Below are positions 1 to 10,636 of a stretch of 64,000 nt of DNA, one piece after another (within the stretch, counting starts at the first letter, position 1; every line of letters begins with the position of its first letter). A program made the translations under genes and the position numbers. Source of the stretch: Cryphonectria parasitica EP155 (lineage: Eukaryota; Ascomycota; Sordariomycetes; Diaporthales; Cryphonectriaceae); NCBI RefSeq assembly GCF_011745365.1, contig NW_024468913.1, positions 186,001 to 250,000 on the forward strand. Direction: 5' to 3'. The notes beneath the pieces were generated by a model. It did no database searches and was not told the DNA's origin. It was given only the letters and a program-made list of their open reading frames with translations.

Positions 1-365
1 TTCAAAATCGAAAAGAAGAAGAAAAAAGATGCTTGATTGTTGCTTATAGCTAAAGAATTTGAAAAGTGGGTGGTATTCTTTATATGTATGAGGACCCTTG
101 ATCCACTGCACTCCATGTTCTACGGACTATCACCCTGGCCACCACAACACTACTATAGCTATATAGGTATTTAGCAAGTATGAATAGGCTTGTTATTATT
201 ATTATCAGTTACTGATAAAACATCTCAAAAGTTTCTATTGAAAAGGCTGTCTACGAATAACGGCACCTACTATGGAAGGAACGCAGGTAGTGGGAGACCA
301 GAGAGGTTAGACCCACGGGTACACACTCTCATTGTATACAGCTCATGTTGGGTATAGGTAGCATA
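1..365. other. Left edge, no gene seen
   Basis: AT-rich sequence with only short open frames and no recognisable protein. It leads into the first copy of the direct repeat. Confidence 0.5.
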
Positions 366-1155
366 CCCTTATTTCATCCTATTAGTCCAACGTGAAGTGA
401 TGCATATTGTAAATTTTCGCTTTCTTCTCGTTTGTGTACATGCGTATAGTGGTTCTCATTCTGTTTTCCATTTTCCTCTCTTGCTTTTCTCAACTTTAAT
501 TATATTATTGTTTCTATTTCTTCGTACACTGCATCATGCGGATACGCGTCAACTTCATGCAAATGTTTGGTTACAACATGCAGCAAGTTCGCGTCCCCAC
601 CACCCTGTTCATCCCATCCAGCCCATCCTCAGAAACCTTACGAAGGGAGGAAGACAGGACAACAAGTCCCACCCCCTTCCACTTCTGGCTTTCATTTTGA
701 CCCCTTTGAGCCTTTGAGCCTTTTTAGTACGTTCTTCGGCTTATCGGCAGTTTCCTAATCATGGTTGCATTGTTTTGAGTAGCTCACAAGCCCACATGGA
801 ATGTCACCACATTTCCAATAAACCTACAGCGTTGCGACCCTGACTTGAGCGAAAAGATCGGCCAGGCCAGTACTACACATGCAGTATTTCCAAGACCTAC
901 AGATATTAGAGCTCAAGATGCTTCTATCGGAGTATTCAGCTGATTCAGCAAAAAGCAACGAACTTCCTGTGTAGGGATGGTTGCTAACTATTATAGCGTG
1001 AAAGTTTGATATTATGAAGCTATATTGTAAGGGTACTGAGCTGCAGAGATACTGAAATTATTAGGTTTTCGTGAGATGGAGGCATTATTACCTATGTGCT
1101 TTCCTCTTGTGTTCTCAAGCCTAACCCTGATTTTGGCAGTTGCCAACGATTCACG
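366..1155 (+). repeat. Direct repeat copy A (RIP-like divergence)
   Basis: This stretch aligns by eye with 1976-2795 in the same orientation. Shared blocks include the TACAACATGCAGCAA block near 570 and 2222, the CCCACATGGAATGT block near 792 and 2437, and the GTGAAAGTTTGATATTATGAAG block near 998 and 2636. In the best-aligned 110 bases (781-890 against 2425-2535) I count about ten transitions, one transversion and a one-base indel. C/T and G/A changes occur in both copies. That bias is the mark of RIP in ascomycetes. The outer edges are uncertain by tens of bases, especially on the left. The copies may be LTR-like ends or a segmental duplication; terminal TG...CA and target-site duplications could not be assigned. 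Confidence 0.7.
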
Positions 1156-1621
1156 ATCTGGGAAATCTATGTACAGTTTTCCGCCAATATCCTTCTCCGG
1201 TCGGCGTCGCGCAGTATCAACATAATACTGAAAGTTGGCAGTGATCTTCTTTTCAGTAACCATCGTAATACCGAGCTGCTTCGCAGCCTCATCATTATAA
1301 GCCGTCTTAACCATGCGAGAGCGGTTGAAGTCTGGGATAAACTGAGCCCGGACGCCTTCATTCGAAGAGAGTGACCCCAACCGCTGCGATCTTTACCTCG
1401 TCTGCCCACTCTGCGTGCATGGCTGGGGTGAGAAGATGATAAAACAGCTCCTTGCAGTGGGCGAAGTGACTCCGGTATCGAGGCCGCTTCCCAACTGACA
1501 AGCTCGTCCAACGATCATGAAGGCACATCCAACAGGATCCTTGAGCTGGTGCCCGCGGGTCCGCGGTCCAGGTCAGATTATTGGCGTCCACAACAGCCAC
1601 AGGATCGTATCCGGCCCACAT
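1012..1621 (-). CDS. Hypothetical protein, incomplete model
   Basis: Two adjoining minus-strand frames look protein-like and can be joined by a 55-nt intron. The upstream exon runs from a Met codon at 1621 to 1397 (a Trp/Cys/His-rich stretch ending AEWADE), the intron is 1396-1342 (GTAAAG...CTCAG), and the downstream exon is 1341-1012 (starting FIPDFNRSR). The phase is kept and the result is about 184 residues. The true start may lie further upstream, towards 1768, where a further exon could not be resolved. The last 45-50 codons lie inside repeat copy A, so the 3' end may be repeat-derived. I recognise no domain. It could be a gene fragment or pseudogene left beside the repeat. Confidence 0.35.
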
Positions 1622-1887
1622 TCCATCAGCAGCGTGCCAGCTCTGCCTCGTCTACTGAGATCACTTGCAGCTACGTGTAAGCTGTTCGCTAATTCTCATG
1701 CCGAATGGCGGGAAGATTCAGATGGGGAGGAGCATGACGCGTATCACTACGAGGTAGACGACAAATGATGGTAGAGACTTTCCTTTTCCTATCTGCTTCA
1801 CTTCTCGGGGAGGAATTTTTTATGTAAGGATGGAGGGTGGCATCTTTGACACTTTGATACGAGATACAACATACTATGTACATATGC

Positions 1888-1890
<3 letters not shown>

Positions 1891-1951
<61 letters not shown>
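1891..1951. repeat. Compound microsatellite (AT)n(GT)n
   Basis: A run of about 14 AT units is followed directly by about 16 GT units, lying between the two direct-repeat copies. The short Thr-His and Tyr-Ile open frames across it are products of the simple repeat. Confidence 0.95.
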
Positions 1952-1956
<5 letters not shown>

Positions 1957-1975
1957 GTGTTTGATCTGCAGCGTA

Positions 1976-2795
1976 CTCTTATCTCTATAGGATTCATCGT
2001 GAATTGATGCATCTTTTGTGTACAATACTGTGCAGTGTCGTTTTTTTCTTTTCCCCTCTCTTCGTTTTCATTTTTCTTTTCTTCACCTTAAAGTTCTCAA
2101 AACTTTCAATGACATCATCTATTTCCTTTTTACATCGCATTATTTCTTAAGTGATGTATGTTATCTCTTAATATTGCTCACATTATGCGAATACGCATCA
2201 ATTTAATACACGTGTTTAATTACAACATGCAGCAATTCCGTCCCCACTCCCTCTTGACTTCATCCAAGCCACATTCGACATGAACCGTGAAACATAAAAA
2301 GACAACAAGTCCCCACATCCCCCCCCTTCTAGCTTTTGTTTTCACCCATTTCGGTCTCTCTTCTCTACTTGATACTTTTTTCGGCTCATCGGCAGATTCC
2401 CAATCATGGTTGCATTGTGTTGAGTAGCCCAGAAGCCCACATGGAATGTTACCACATTTCCAATAAACCCATAGCATTGCAACCCTGACTTGAGCGAAAA
2501 GATCGGGCCGGGCCAGTACTGCACATGCAGTGCTTTTAAGCCCCACAGCTATCAGAGCTTGAGGTATTTCCTTCGGAGTATTCGGCCGACTTGACGAAAG
2601 TCGACAAACGTCCTGGTGGTTGATACTGTCATGGCGTGAAAGTTTGATATTATGAAGCCACACTGTAAGGGCACCGAGCTGCAGAGACACGCAAGCTGTC
2701 AGCTCTTGGTGAGACGGATGTATAATCACCCACGTGCTTTTATCTTGTGTTCTCAAAACAAACCCTGATTTTCTATCAGCTGCCACGATTCAATA
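1976..2795 (+). repeat. Direct repeat copy B
   Basis: Partner of copy A, same orientation, about 0.8 kb between the copies. On the minus strand this copy keeps a 188-codon open frame (2786-2220). The matching frame in copy A is broken: the minus-strand ACGTGG here reads ACATAG in copy A, two G-to-A changes that make a stop. The frame has no recognisable domain and is Cys/Trp-rich at its end, so I do not call it a gene. Confidence 0.7.
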
Positions 2796-3042
2796 TTCCA
2801 CTTGTGCTGCAGGTGCCTAGCCGTTACGTCATTCATGCATGCCGCCATTTCCAAGCTAAGCGCCGTATTTACGCCTTGGAACTGCAAGCGCGACCAACAA
2901 TCATGCATTTTAGGGAAAGAGAGTAGGTAGGGTGGGGTGATTACCCTCATTCCGAAATTTACTCAGTACTTGTTTGAACCTCATCTATCTCGTCTCAACA
3001 AGCAGGTGGTACGTTGTTTCAACTTCCTGCACGTCTTCTCTT

Positions 3043-5282
3043 ATGCCACTCTCCAGACACTGCGTCTCCCGATTCTCAGCTCAAGCTCGAGTCATTGTAC
3101 CGTTCTTCACCTCAACAAAATCAGCTCTGACAAAGGCTCCAGTGACTGGAACCAGGACGATGGCTTCAAAGGAGAAAAATTCCAGGTTTGGGGACCTTCC
3201 TCTCAGCACGAGCGGCGACCTCGAATGTGCCTTGACAGGCACACTCTTGCTCAGTCATCCCTTTTTCAACAAGGGATCAGCTCACACGTCCGAGGAGCGC
3301 CGTGTTTTCAACCTCACCGGGTTGCTTCCCCAAAGCATCCAGAACCTCGACCAACAAGTCAAACGTGCTTATGAACAGTACTCGTCCCTTCCTGATGACC
3401 TCACCAAGAACACGTTCATGACTTCCATGAAAGAGCAGAATGAGGTGTTGTTCTATAAGGTGAGTTCAGTGATGAGATATTCAAGTCAAAGGAGGTGTTG
3501 ATATTTTCATGCTTGCGTGCGGTAATGTAATTAACGGCAAACTGTGGTGAAAGCTGCTGCAAGAGCACATCGACGAGATGTTCAGTGTGATATACACGCC
3601 CACCGAAGGCGAGGCCATTCAGAATTACTCTCGTGTCTTCAGACGACCGGAAGGATGCTTTCTCAACATCAACGATGTCGATCGGGTCCGTCATGATCTT
3701 GCACAGTGGGGCAGGCCAGAAGATATCGACTACATCGTGGTCACAGGTCTGTGACAGCATACTTTTTGATTGGGCTTGTTTTCTACCTTTCAAACACTAA
3801 ATCTTCTGTTCTTTAGATGGAGAGGAGATCTTGGGCATTGGAGACCAAGGATGCGGTGGTGTCCTGATCTCTGTAGCGAAGCTCGTCCTTACCACCCTGT
3901 GTGCCGGCATCCACCCAAATCGCACATTGCCTGTCGTTCTTGATTGTGGTACAGACAACGAAGACTTGCTCAAGGATGACTTGTACCTTGGTCTCCGCGA
4001 GAAGCGCGTTCGAGGCGAGCGGTATGACAAGTTTGTCGACACTTTTGTTCAGGCCGCCAGAGAGCTCTATCCTGGGGCCTATGTCCACTTCGAAGACTTT
4101 GGAATCACGAATGGTCTGTCAAGATCTATTATTACTCCCGTCCCGTAACGATATATTGGTTATGCCCAAGCCTGGGACCTACATACTGACGTGGCACTGC
4201 AGCACGACGACTCCTCGACTCTTATAGGCCCAAGATCGCCTGCTTCAATGACGACGTCCAGGGCACTGGATGTGTTACACTCGCAGGCATTATGGCTGGC
4301 CTGCATGTTACCAAGCAGAAGCTGAGCGATATGCGCATGATCATCTTTGGTGCTGGTACGGCTGGCTGCGGGATCGCTGATCAGGTCCGCGACGCCATTG
4401 CTGCGGAGAGGAATATTAGCAAAGAAGATGCGTCCAAGCAAATTTGGTAATTGGTTTATAGTTCCCTGACAGAAGCGCGTATACTGATTTCAAATTGTTA
4501 GGCTACTTGATAGACCCGGCCTACTCACCACGGCGACAGAACTCAACCAGGCACAGAAATCTTTTGCCAAGTCCAAAGAGGAATGGGACGGCAAGTCGAC
4601 TGATCTTCTGAGCGTGATCAACGAGGTGCATCCCAACGTCCTCATCGGCACGTCCACCAAGCCGAATTCTTTCACTGAGGAAATTGTGAAGAGCATGGCT
4701 TCCCACGTCGATCGACCCATTGTCATGCCCCTCTCTAATCCCACCCGTCTACACGAGGCTGTTCCTGCTGACATACTCAAATGGACCGACGGCCGTGCCC
4801 TGGTGGCGACCGGGTCCCCATTTAAGCCCGTCAAGGGTCCCTGGGGCGAAGGTGGGGAGGAAGTCGAGATCGAGGTGGCCGAATGCAACAACTCCGTCGT
4901 CTTCCCAGGCATCGGTCTTGGCTGTGTGCTCTCTCGGTCCAAACTCTTGACCGACAAGATGCTTGTTGCCGCAGTGGAGGGCGTGGCAGACATGAGCCCA
5001 GCCCTCAAGGACGACAGGGCTCCTCTTCTGCCTGGCGTCGACGTGGTCCGCAAGGTGAGTGTAAACGTCGCCAAGAAGGTCATTCGCGCAGCCGAGAAGG
5101 AAGGCGTGGTGCAGGAAAAGGATATCCCCAGCGAAGATGAGGCCCTGGAGGACTGGATCCGTGAACAGATGTGGGATCCCGTTTACCGTCCACTCAAATT
5201 TGTCAAGAAAGAGCTGGCGAGCAGACAAGCAAAGGGCGAGCTGCGTGTTGTGGGCACCGTGGAGCGCAACAACGGGAATTAA
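3043..5282 (+). CDS. Malic enzyme (NAD type, mitochondrial)
   Basis: Oxidative decarboxylation of malate to pyruvate and CO2. Five exons: 3043-3459, 3554-3746, 3817-4113, 4203-4446, 4502-5282 (643 aa). The start at 3043 opens an Arg/Ser-rich, acid-free leader (MPLSRHCVSRFSAQAR) typical of a mitochondrial presequence; an in-frame ATG at 2974 is less likely. Family motifs are YTPTEGEAIQNYSR near 153, GDQGCGG near 212-218, FEDFGITN before intron 3, FNDDVQGTG at 317-325 and the dinucleotide fold IIFGAGTAG at 349-357. Length exceeds the usual 550-590 because of the leader and a C-terminal extension rich in Lys and Glu. The third residue of the usual GDQGVGG motif region is Cys here. NAD rather than NADP use is inferred from the mitochondrial leader, not from a seen determinant. 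Confidence 0.95.
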
Positions 5283-5367
5283 ATCAACGGCCTGCAGGCA
5301 CGTTTTTTTCTTCATCTTTGGTCATGGATATACCTAGATGCTAGATTTCATGAGTCCTCTCCTTCCA

Positions 5368-7181
5368 TTACAGCACAGTAATATCCAACACGATGCTGGG
5401 TGTCTCTGTGCTCCCCTCTGGCATGACATAGGTGAAATTCCAGAACTCCCAGTCGTTGATGACCTCGCAAGTACCCCCGAGCAAACCGCAGAAGGATATC
5501 TCGGGTGTCAGATCAACAGTACCGCTCACATTCACTGACAAGCCCATGACATCCTCCCAACCCAATATATCTCGCTTCTCTCCATAAGGATTGGATGCCA
5601 CCAGGAATGTGAAGGTGGCGCTGTTGTTTCCGTACGGATACGTCAACCCCAAGCTGCCTGGCTGCACATCGACATCAAGTGCCTCTTCAGTGCCGTACAG
5701 GCTAAACCAGCCCACGCTGCCATCTTCCCGAAGCCACTGCACAACGGATGGCGCCCATTGTGACGGGTTGATGCTGAAGCCGCCCACAACGGTCTGGTCA
5801 AAACTCTCGGCGCCGATAGTGATATTATCACTCAGCCAGGTCGTGATATTCCTCCTGGCCAGGTCATAGGGCGGCGCATACGCGGCGGTCTTGTAGGTGT
5901 GCTCGCCGGGAAAGGTGAGCAGCTTCTGCCGCACCTCGTCGGGCACCAGTGTGTGGTGATACGGCAGAATAGCGCTCAGGAGCGGGGCAATTTCAAAGTC
6001 GTCAGCATGCGTGATGGCCCAGTAGGGCGTGTCGCCGTGGGAGATGGTGTTGATGCCGGGAGCCTTGTCCTCGCCGACGAGAGACCAAATGTACGCGTTC
6101 ATGATGCCCACATAGAGATTCTGGTCCCAGCCGTAGGTGCGATCCCAGGGTCCAGCGATGTTGCGCAGATTGGCGTTGTACAGTTCTCCGACGGTGGTCC
6201 AGATATCCTTGATCATCCTGGCGCCGTTTGCGCCCATGACACTGGACTCGGGCAGGTACTTGGCCCACAGAGTGAGCGCAAACAGGCTCACTCCGCAGTA
6301 GGTGGCCGAATTAAACTCGCTAAGGGTGTTGTTGAGATCGAACAGGTCAATAACCTCTTGCGCGTATGCCTCGCCGGCGCTGGTTAGGTTGCTGTCGTTC
6401 AACTTTCGCCCCGTCCAGCCGCTGGTAGCTGCTCTCATCAGCGCAGGATTGCTGTAGGCGGGATAGAGGTTGTCACCATCGACACCGCCCACTCTATAGC
6501 TGTCGCCGATTGTGTTGTTGCGCATGGATTCTAGGATCAGAGACCGCGTGGATGCCGGGAGCAAAGAGCCGTATTCCTCGTAGATGACAACTAGAGTAGT
6601 GCCTATAAAGCCTCGCCAGTTGGGGTCCCAGCTATTGTAGATCTAAAAGACGTATTTGTTCAGTTTCGTACACTCATGCGCCACGGGAAGAAGAAACATG
6701 GTTGTTGGACTCACACTTTCGGGATACCAAGCTGTTCCAACGGTGGGCTCCTCAGGGTATTTTGTATAATCTCCATACCTAATCATTTCAGGATTCAGTA
6801 TTGCATGTTCGCAAACAGAAACAGCAAATACATTGTTAACGGGATTCATTGGCTCGAGACGTACCACTGGTCACTGACGTTCTTTTGCTGGTCGCCAATG
6901 ACACTTTCGATGATCCTGACGGCCTCGTTTACATCATTGCCCTGGTTTCGTCGCAAGAGCCCTGCCGCATACCACACGGTTGACCTCGTCTCGTGCTTCC
7001 CGGCTGCCAGTGGGAAGTAGAAGTACCAGAGGTAGCCGACAACTGGGTCATAGATCTCATCCAGGAAGCTCATAGACGTGGAAAACATCTGGTCGATGTA
7101 CCCCGTCGTATTAACTCCCGTCAGAGCAGACACGCTACTGCCCACGGCCAGTGCGCCGGTCAGGAATTTGAATGCCAACAT
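5368..7181 (-). CDS. Secreted protein of unknown function
   Basis: Three exons on the minus strand: 7181-6865, 6778-6715, 6642-5368, giving 551 aa with all phases matching. It begins with a signal peptide (MLAFKFLTGALAVGSSVSA, cleavage near 19-20) and carries many N-glycosylation sequons. The body is Trp/Tyr-rich with regularly spaced helical-looking stretches, for example WYFYFPLAAGKHETRSTVWY near 51-70 and DPNWRGFIGTTLVV at the start of exon 3. This suggests an (alpha/alpha)-barrel of the kind found in six-hairpin glycosidases and lyases, followed by a beta-rich C-terminal domain. I do not recognise a named family and no catalytic residues can be assigned. It is probably an extracellular enzyme. 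A TATA-like element stands about 100 nt upstream. Confidence 0.85.
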
Positions 7182-7283
7182 CTTGAGACCCTATCCAGTT
7201 GTCGTCCGATATCTAGGTGCCGTCTCCTAGAATGGTCAAAGAACACTGCGCGCATGCGAGGACTCTTGACATCGTCATACTAT

Positions 7284-7294
7284 GTATTTATATG
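7284..7294 (-). promoter_or_regulatory. TATA-like element of the secreted-protein gene
   Basis: The minus strand reads CATATAAATAC about 105 nt upstream of the ATG at 7181, a usual distance for a fungal TATA box. Assigned by motif and position only. Confidence 0.45.
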
Positions 7295-8283
7295 CGAGCA
7301 GCCATGGCACTAAATCTATAGCTATTGATCCAGCGATCGACCTCTGGCTGCTACGTAGTAATTTACTCTGCACGGAGTAGTACTTAGACGGGGTTCCCCG
7401 CAATCGCTTCATGATTAGGAACCGAGCAGCCGGTTTCCCTCGTGGGGCTCCGGCATCCGGCATCGAAAGATAGAACGAACTGCTGAGGGCTTCTCAAGTA
7501 ATTAATCACCTCACCGCCCTGATATCAGCTTCCTACCTGCCTGGCCTCACTAGGGATACTGATATCGCACCATCCCCCACCTAGGATGCCCACAGATTCG
7601 ACTGTGAAGGGTCACCGAGGAACAGCTTTGTCGGCAACGACTTCATCAGGCACCAGGCCGATCACCAGCCGGTTCACGACGTCAGTTGAGACTTGGTTTT
7701 CTCTCTGTGCAGGGGGGCTGGCCGTCCTGAACTGGGGAACCGAACCGATGCGTCGTTTCTCGGTGGAGTTTTGCGCGCAACAGTGGACGGACATGATCCT
7801 GGTTTGAGGAAAGCCTAAGGAACAACGTAGCGCTGCTACTTATCAGCTGCCCAGGTTGCCGACCAGCCCACCAGCCGTTTCTTCCCCTTTACTGTGGTAA
7901 GTAAAGCGCGCCCACACACAGGGAGTGACAGCCATGTACTATAGTACGGCCATGCCATTTCGGCGCAGTTCTCTCCAGGATCAGCTTGCAAGAGGCTCAT
8001 GCAACGTTGGAAATTTGGGAACGCTTTTATGATATCCGGATATCATATCCTATCTATGCCGGGGGGCTTGAAATGAACAGATCCAACATCGTCTATCAAT
8101 AAAAGAGTTAAAAAAAAAATAAAAAAAATTCAACCAAAATCAAGGAAGAAACCCCCCCCCCCCCCGGCTCTTTTCACACACAGACGCACACACGAACACA
8201 CACACTCTGTTTCTCTCTTTGGGTATCAATGCAACGTCTCCAACCGGATCAAGCCTGCGCGCCTTTTGTGACGAACAGCTCCA
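7295..8283. other. Intergenic, no gene seen
   Basis: No coding signal apart from short shadow frames. It holds a 20-nt perfect palindrome (8028-8047), an A-rich stretch near 8108-8130 and a C14 tract (8152-8165), followed by a CA-rich run. Confidence 0.6.
8028..8047. repeat. 20-nt perfect palindrome
   Basis: TATGATATCCGGATATCATA is self-complementary over its whole length, with CCGG at the centre. It lies between two minus-strand genes. It could be a binding site for a dimeric regulator or an extrusion-prone hairpin; nothing in the sequence decides this. Confidence 0.6.
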
Positions 8284-9687
8284 CTATGCCGGCAGCTCAA
8301 TGACTCCGGTAGAGCCTGGAATGGCACAACACTTCTCTGGCTGGGATTGAGCGTGTTCGCCCTCGCCCGCAGGCTCTCCACCATCTCGCCTCTCCATCAC
8401 CTTCATCAGGCCCTCAAATGCCGTCTGGTCCTCCTCGCCATCAAAAGAGCTCAAGATGGCCTCCTTGTTCATCCAGAGCTCCCCGGAATATTCCCGCAGG
8501 AACCCATACAGGAACAGTCTCGTGTTGGGCTTGGCCTTCTGGGCCCGACGCACTTTCTTGACGTCCTCGGGCTCATCTGCGTTCTCGGGGTCATACTTGT
8601 CGAGACGCTGGTCGTCGATCGTCAGGGGGATGTAGTCGTCAAAGATCTCAAAGCGCCGCAGTTTCATGTCTGGCCGCGTGATCATGCTGAGGAAGGCCGC
8701 CCAGGTCATGCCTCCCTCGCCGTCGACGTCGCCAGCGTTCCGGTAGCTGTAGCAGTTCCGCAGCTCGAGGGACTTGAGGGTCTTGGCGTGGCCGTTGATG
8801 AAGTGCGCCAGCTCGAAGCCGATGAAGCAGTTCCGAATGGAGAGGTGCTCGAGGTGCGGCAGCTGCGTGGCTTTCAGGGAGAGGGGGATGTGGTAGTGGC
8901 CGCGGGAGCCGAGGGGTGCATGCTGCGAGGCATGGAGCGACAGGCTCCGCAGCGAGCTGCTGTGCAGGAAGAGGACCTTCAGAATGGACTGGAGCGAGTC
9001 GCGGTAGGTCGAGACCGTGTTAATACGCCGGTTGCCGTTCTTTGTGCCGAAGATGTTGATGTGCAGGCTGTTCAGCCGGCTGAGGAGATGACGGAAGGCA
9101 GTGCAATGGAAGGCGGACGTCCACACAGGCACAAATCGGTTGACCGACAAGTCCCTGACAGCCGTGTTCAGCGCCAGCGCCGACCACGAGTCTGCCAGAA
9201 GTCGTCTTCTGGGATCGTCGGCCTCCAGCTGAAGGAGACCCTCCTCGTCCTTGGCCTGCAGGAACAGCCGTTCGACTTCTTGCTCAAAAGGCGCCGTGCC
9301 ATCCGTCTTGAGGTCAAAGTCGCACTCGATCTCAATCTGCCGCAGGGCCGGCCCTGTCAGGCTGCCGCTGAGAAGCTCCTGTGCGGCAGTCGACAGGATA
9401 GGGACAGCAGCGTCCAGCGCCTCGTCTGAGTTCTGCGACCTGAGGGGCCGCACTTGGAATGTCATTTTCTCGATGAGATGTCTCCCGTGTTGTTTAAGTG
9501 AAAGGAGGAGGGCGTTCTTGTCATGAAGTCCGTTGGTCATGCGAATAGAGCGAGGTACGCAATACCGCAATGCACGCTTCCGGATGCGCGAGGCACGTCC
9601 TTGTCGGCATTTGGTAGGCTCGTCGAGCTTGGAAGGACTGCATGTGCGGCATTGGATCTCGACAGGTAGGCCTTCTTTATGTTGCAT
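8284..9687 (-). CDS. F-box-like / leucine-rich repeat protein
   Basis: Single open frame of 467 aa. The N-terminus has the start of an F-box (GLPVEIQ at 6-12), but the rest of the box is degraded. It then resembles fungal F-box proteins again: LDEPTKCRQGRASR...ALRY...SIRMTNGLHDKNALL aligns in pattern with their linker. The middle (about 175-320) has leucine-rich helices such as LNSLHINIF, SSSLRSLSLHAS, LPHLEHLSIRNC and LKSLELRNC, spaced like irregular LRRs. The C-terminus is charged and ends in a Glu/Gly-rich tail. The likely role is substrate recognition in an SCF ubiquitin ligase, but Skp1 binding is doubtful given the eroded box. A small missed intron near 9640 could also explain the odd box. 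Confidence 0.75.
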   Translation of the reverse strand: MQHKEGLPVEIQCRTCSPSKLDEPTKCRQGRASRIRKRALRYCVPRSIRMTNGLHDKNALLLSLKQHGRHLIEKMTFQVRPLRSQNSDEALDAAVPILSTAAQELLSGSLTGPALRQIEIECDFDLKTDGTAPFEQEVERLFLQAKDEEGLLQLEADDPRRRLLADSWSALALNTAVRDLSVNRFVPVWTSAFHCTAFRHLLSRLNSLHINIFGTKNGNRRINTVSTYRDSLQSILKVLFLHSSSLRSLSLHASQHAPLGSRGHYHIPLSLKATQLPHLEHLSIRNCFIGFELAHFINGHAKTLKSLELRNCYSYRNAGDVDGEGGMTWAAFLSMITRPDMKLRRFEIFDDYIPLTIDDQRLDKYDPENADEPEDVKKVRRAQKAKPNTRLFLYGFLREYSGELWMNKEAILSSFDGEEDQTAFEGLMKVMERRDGGEPAGEGEHAQSQPEKCCAIPGSTGVIELPA

Positions 9688-10636
9688 GGTGTCGTCCTTA
9701 TCGCTCTGGTCTCCGGGTCTCTCCCTTGGAATTGAGATTGCTGTCTCGTGTCGAAATTGAGTTGTCTTGGTTCCTGACCAAGAAAAAACAGGATGATGAT
9801 TGAAACAGAAATACGAGGATGACCACTAGATGTTATCAGAAGACTTTACCCGACGGGCTCTGCCTCCCGTGTCTCGTCTATTTGTTCTTTTTCGTCTTTT
9901 TTGATGGGAGGTTTGGGCAGCAACATAGTCTTGATTGACTTTGTAGGTACTATGGTTGTATTCCCTGCGCACGGAGGTACATCATTCAAGCCGGATGAAT
10001 GCTATACGGACCAAGTACCTCAATGGTCCCTACATGTCCATACCTCGTATTTTTTTTATTTTCAAAAGCCGCTGCAGCACCCGCCGCTGGCCAACAGCAC
10101 CTGACCAGACAGCGGGTGCCACGCATGTGAGCAAGCCTGGTCGAGTATGCCCTTTGGACCCCACACAGATGACCTGTCCACTTGTCAGTCTGTCAATGAT
10201 GTTTCAAAGAATGGCTCGCACGCCCACACCCACGGCATAATCACCCCGGTTTCCAACTAATCACTGGTTCTCAGCGACCAAGTCACTAATCCTGTGGGGA
10301 GCAACACACGAGACTCATTTGCAAACCAAGAATTTCAACACCACAACCGTGGCCATTTACGCTATATGAGACCTTTTTATGATCCAGGAGAACACAAAAT
10401 CTCTTCAGGGGTCTACTGTACTTGAATTTTGTACGACAATGATCGGTGAAGTGTATGTTCTCTCCAGCCCCTCTCGTTCTCTTGTTACCCCTGGTGCCCG
10501 TTGTTAGTCGGTGAGTCTAGGACCCATATGTCTTATCTCGTGTATTCCGCAGAACCTGTGGCTCTCGAGCCCTCGGCTACAAACATGGTGATGAGTCGTG
10601 TGACTACCAGGAAATCTCAAATGACTAGCTTCGTGG
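9688..10636. other. Intergenic, no gene seen
   Basis: Promoter side of the LRR gene and 3' side of the MFS gene. Only short open frames occur, none with a recognisable domain or splice-supported extension. Confidence 0.55.

Noticed and set aside
2220..2786. 188-codon minus frame across repeat copy B
   Set aside because: No recognisable domain; the matching frame in copy A is broken by a stop, and the frame lies wholly in the repeat.
8347..9429. 360-codon plus-strand open frame over the LRR gene
   Set aside because: Antisense shadow of a GC-rich coding region: composition rich in Val, Glu and Arg, no domain, while the minus strand has clear LRR pattern.
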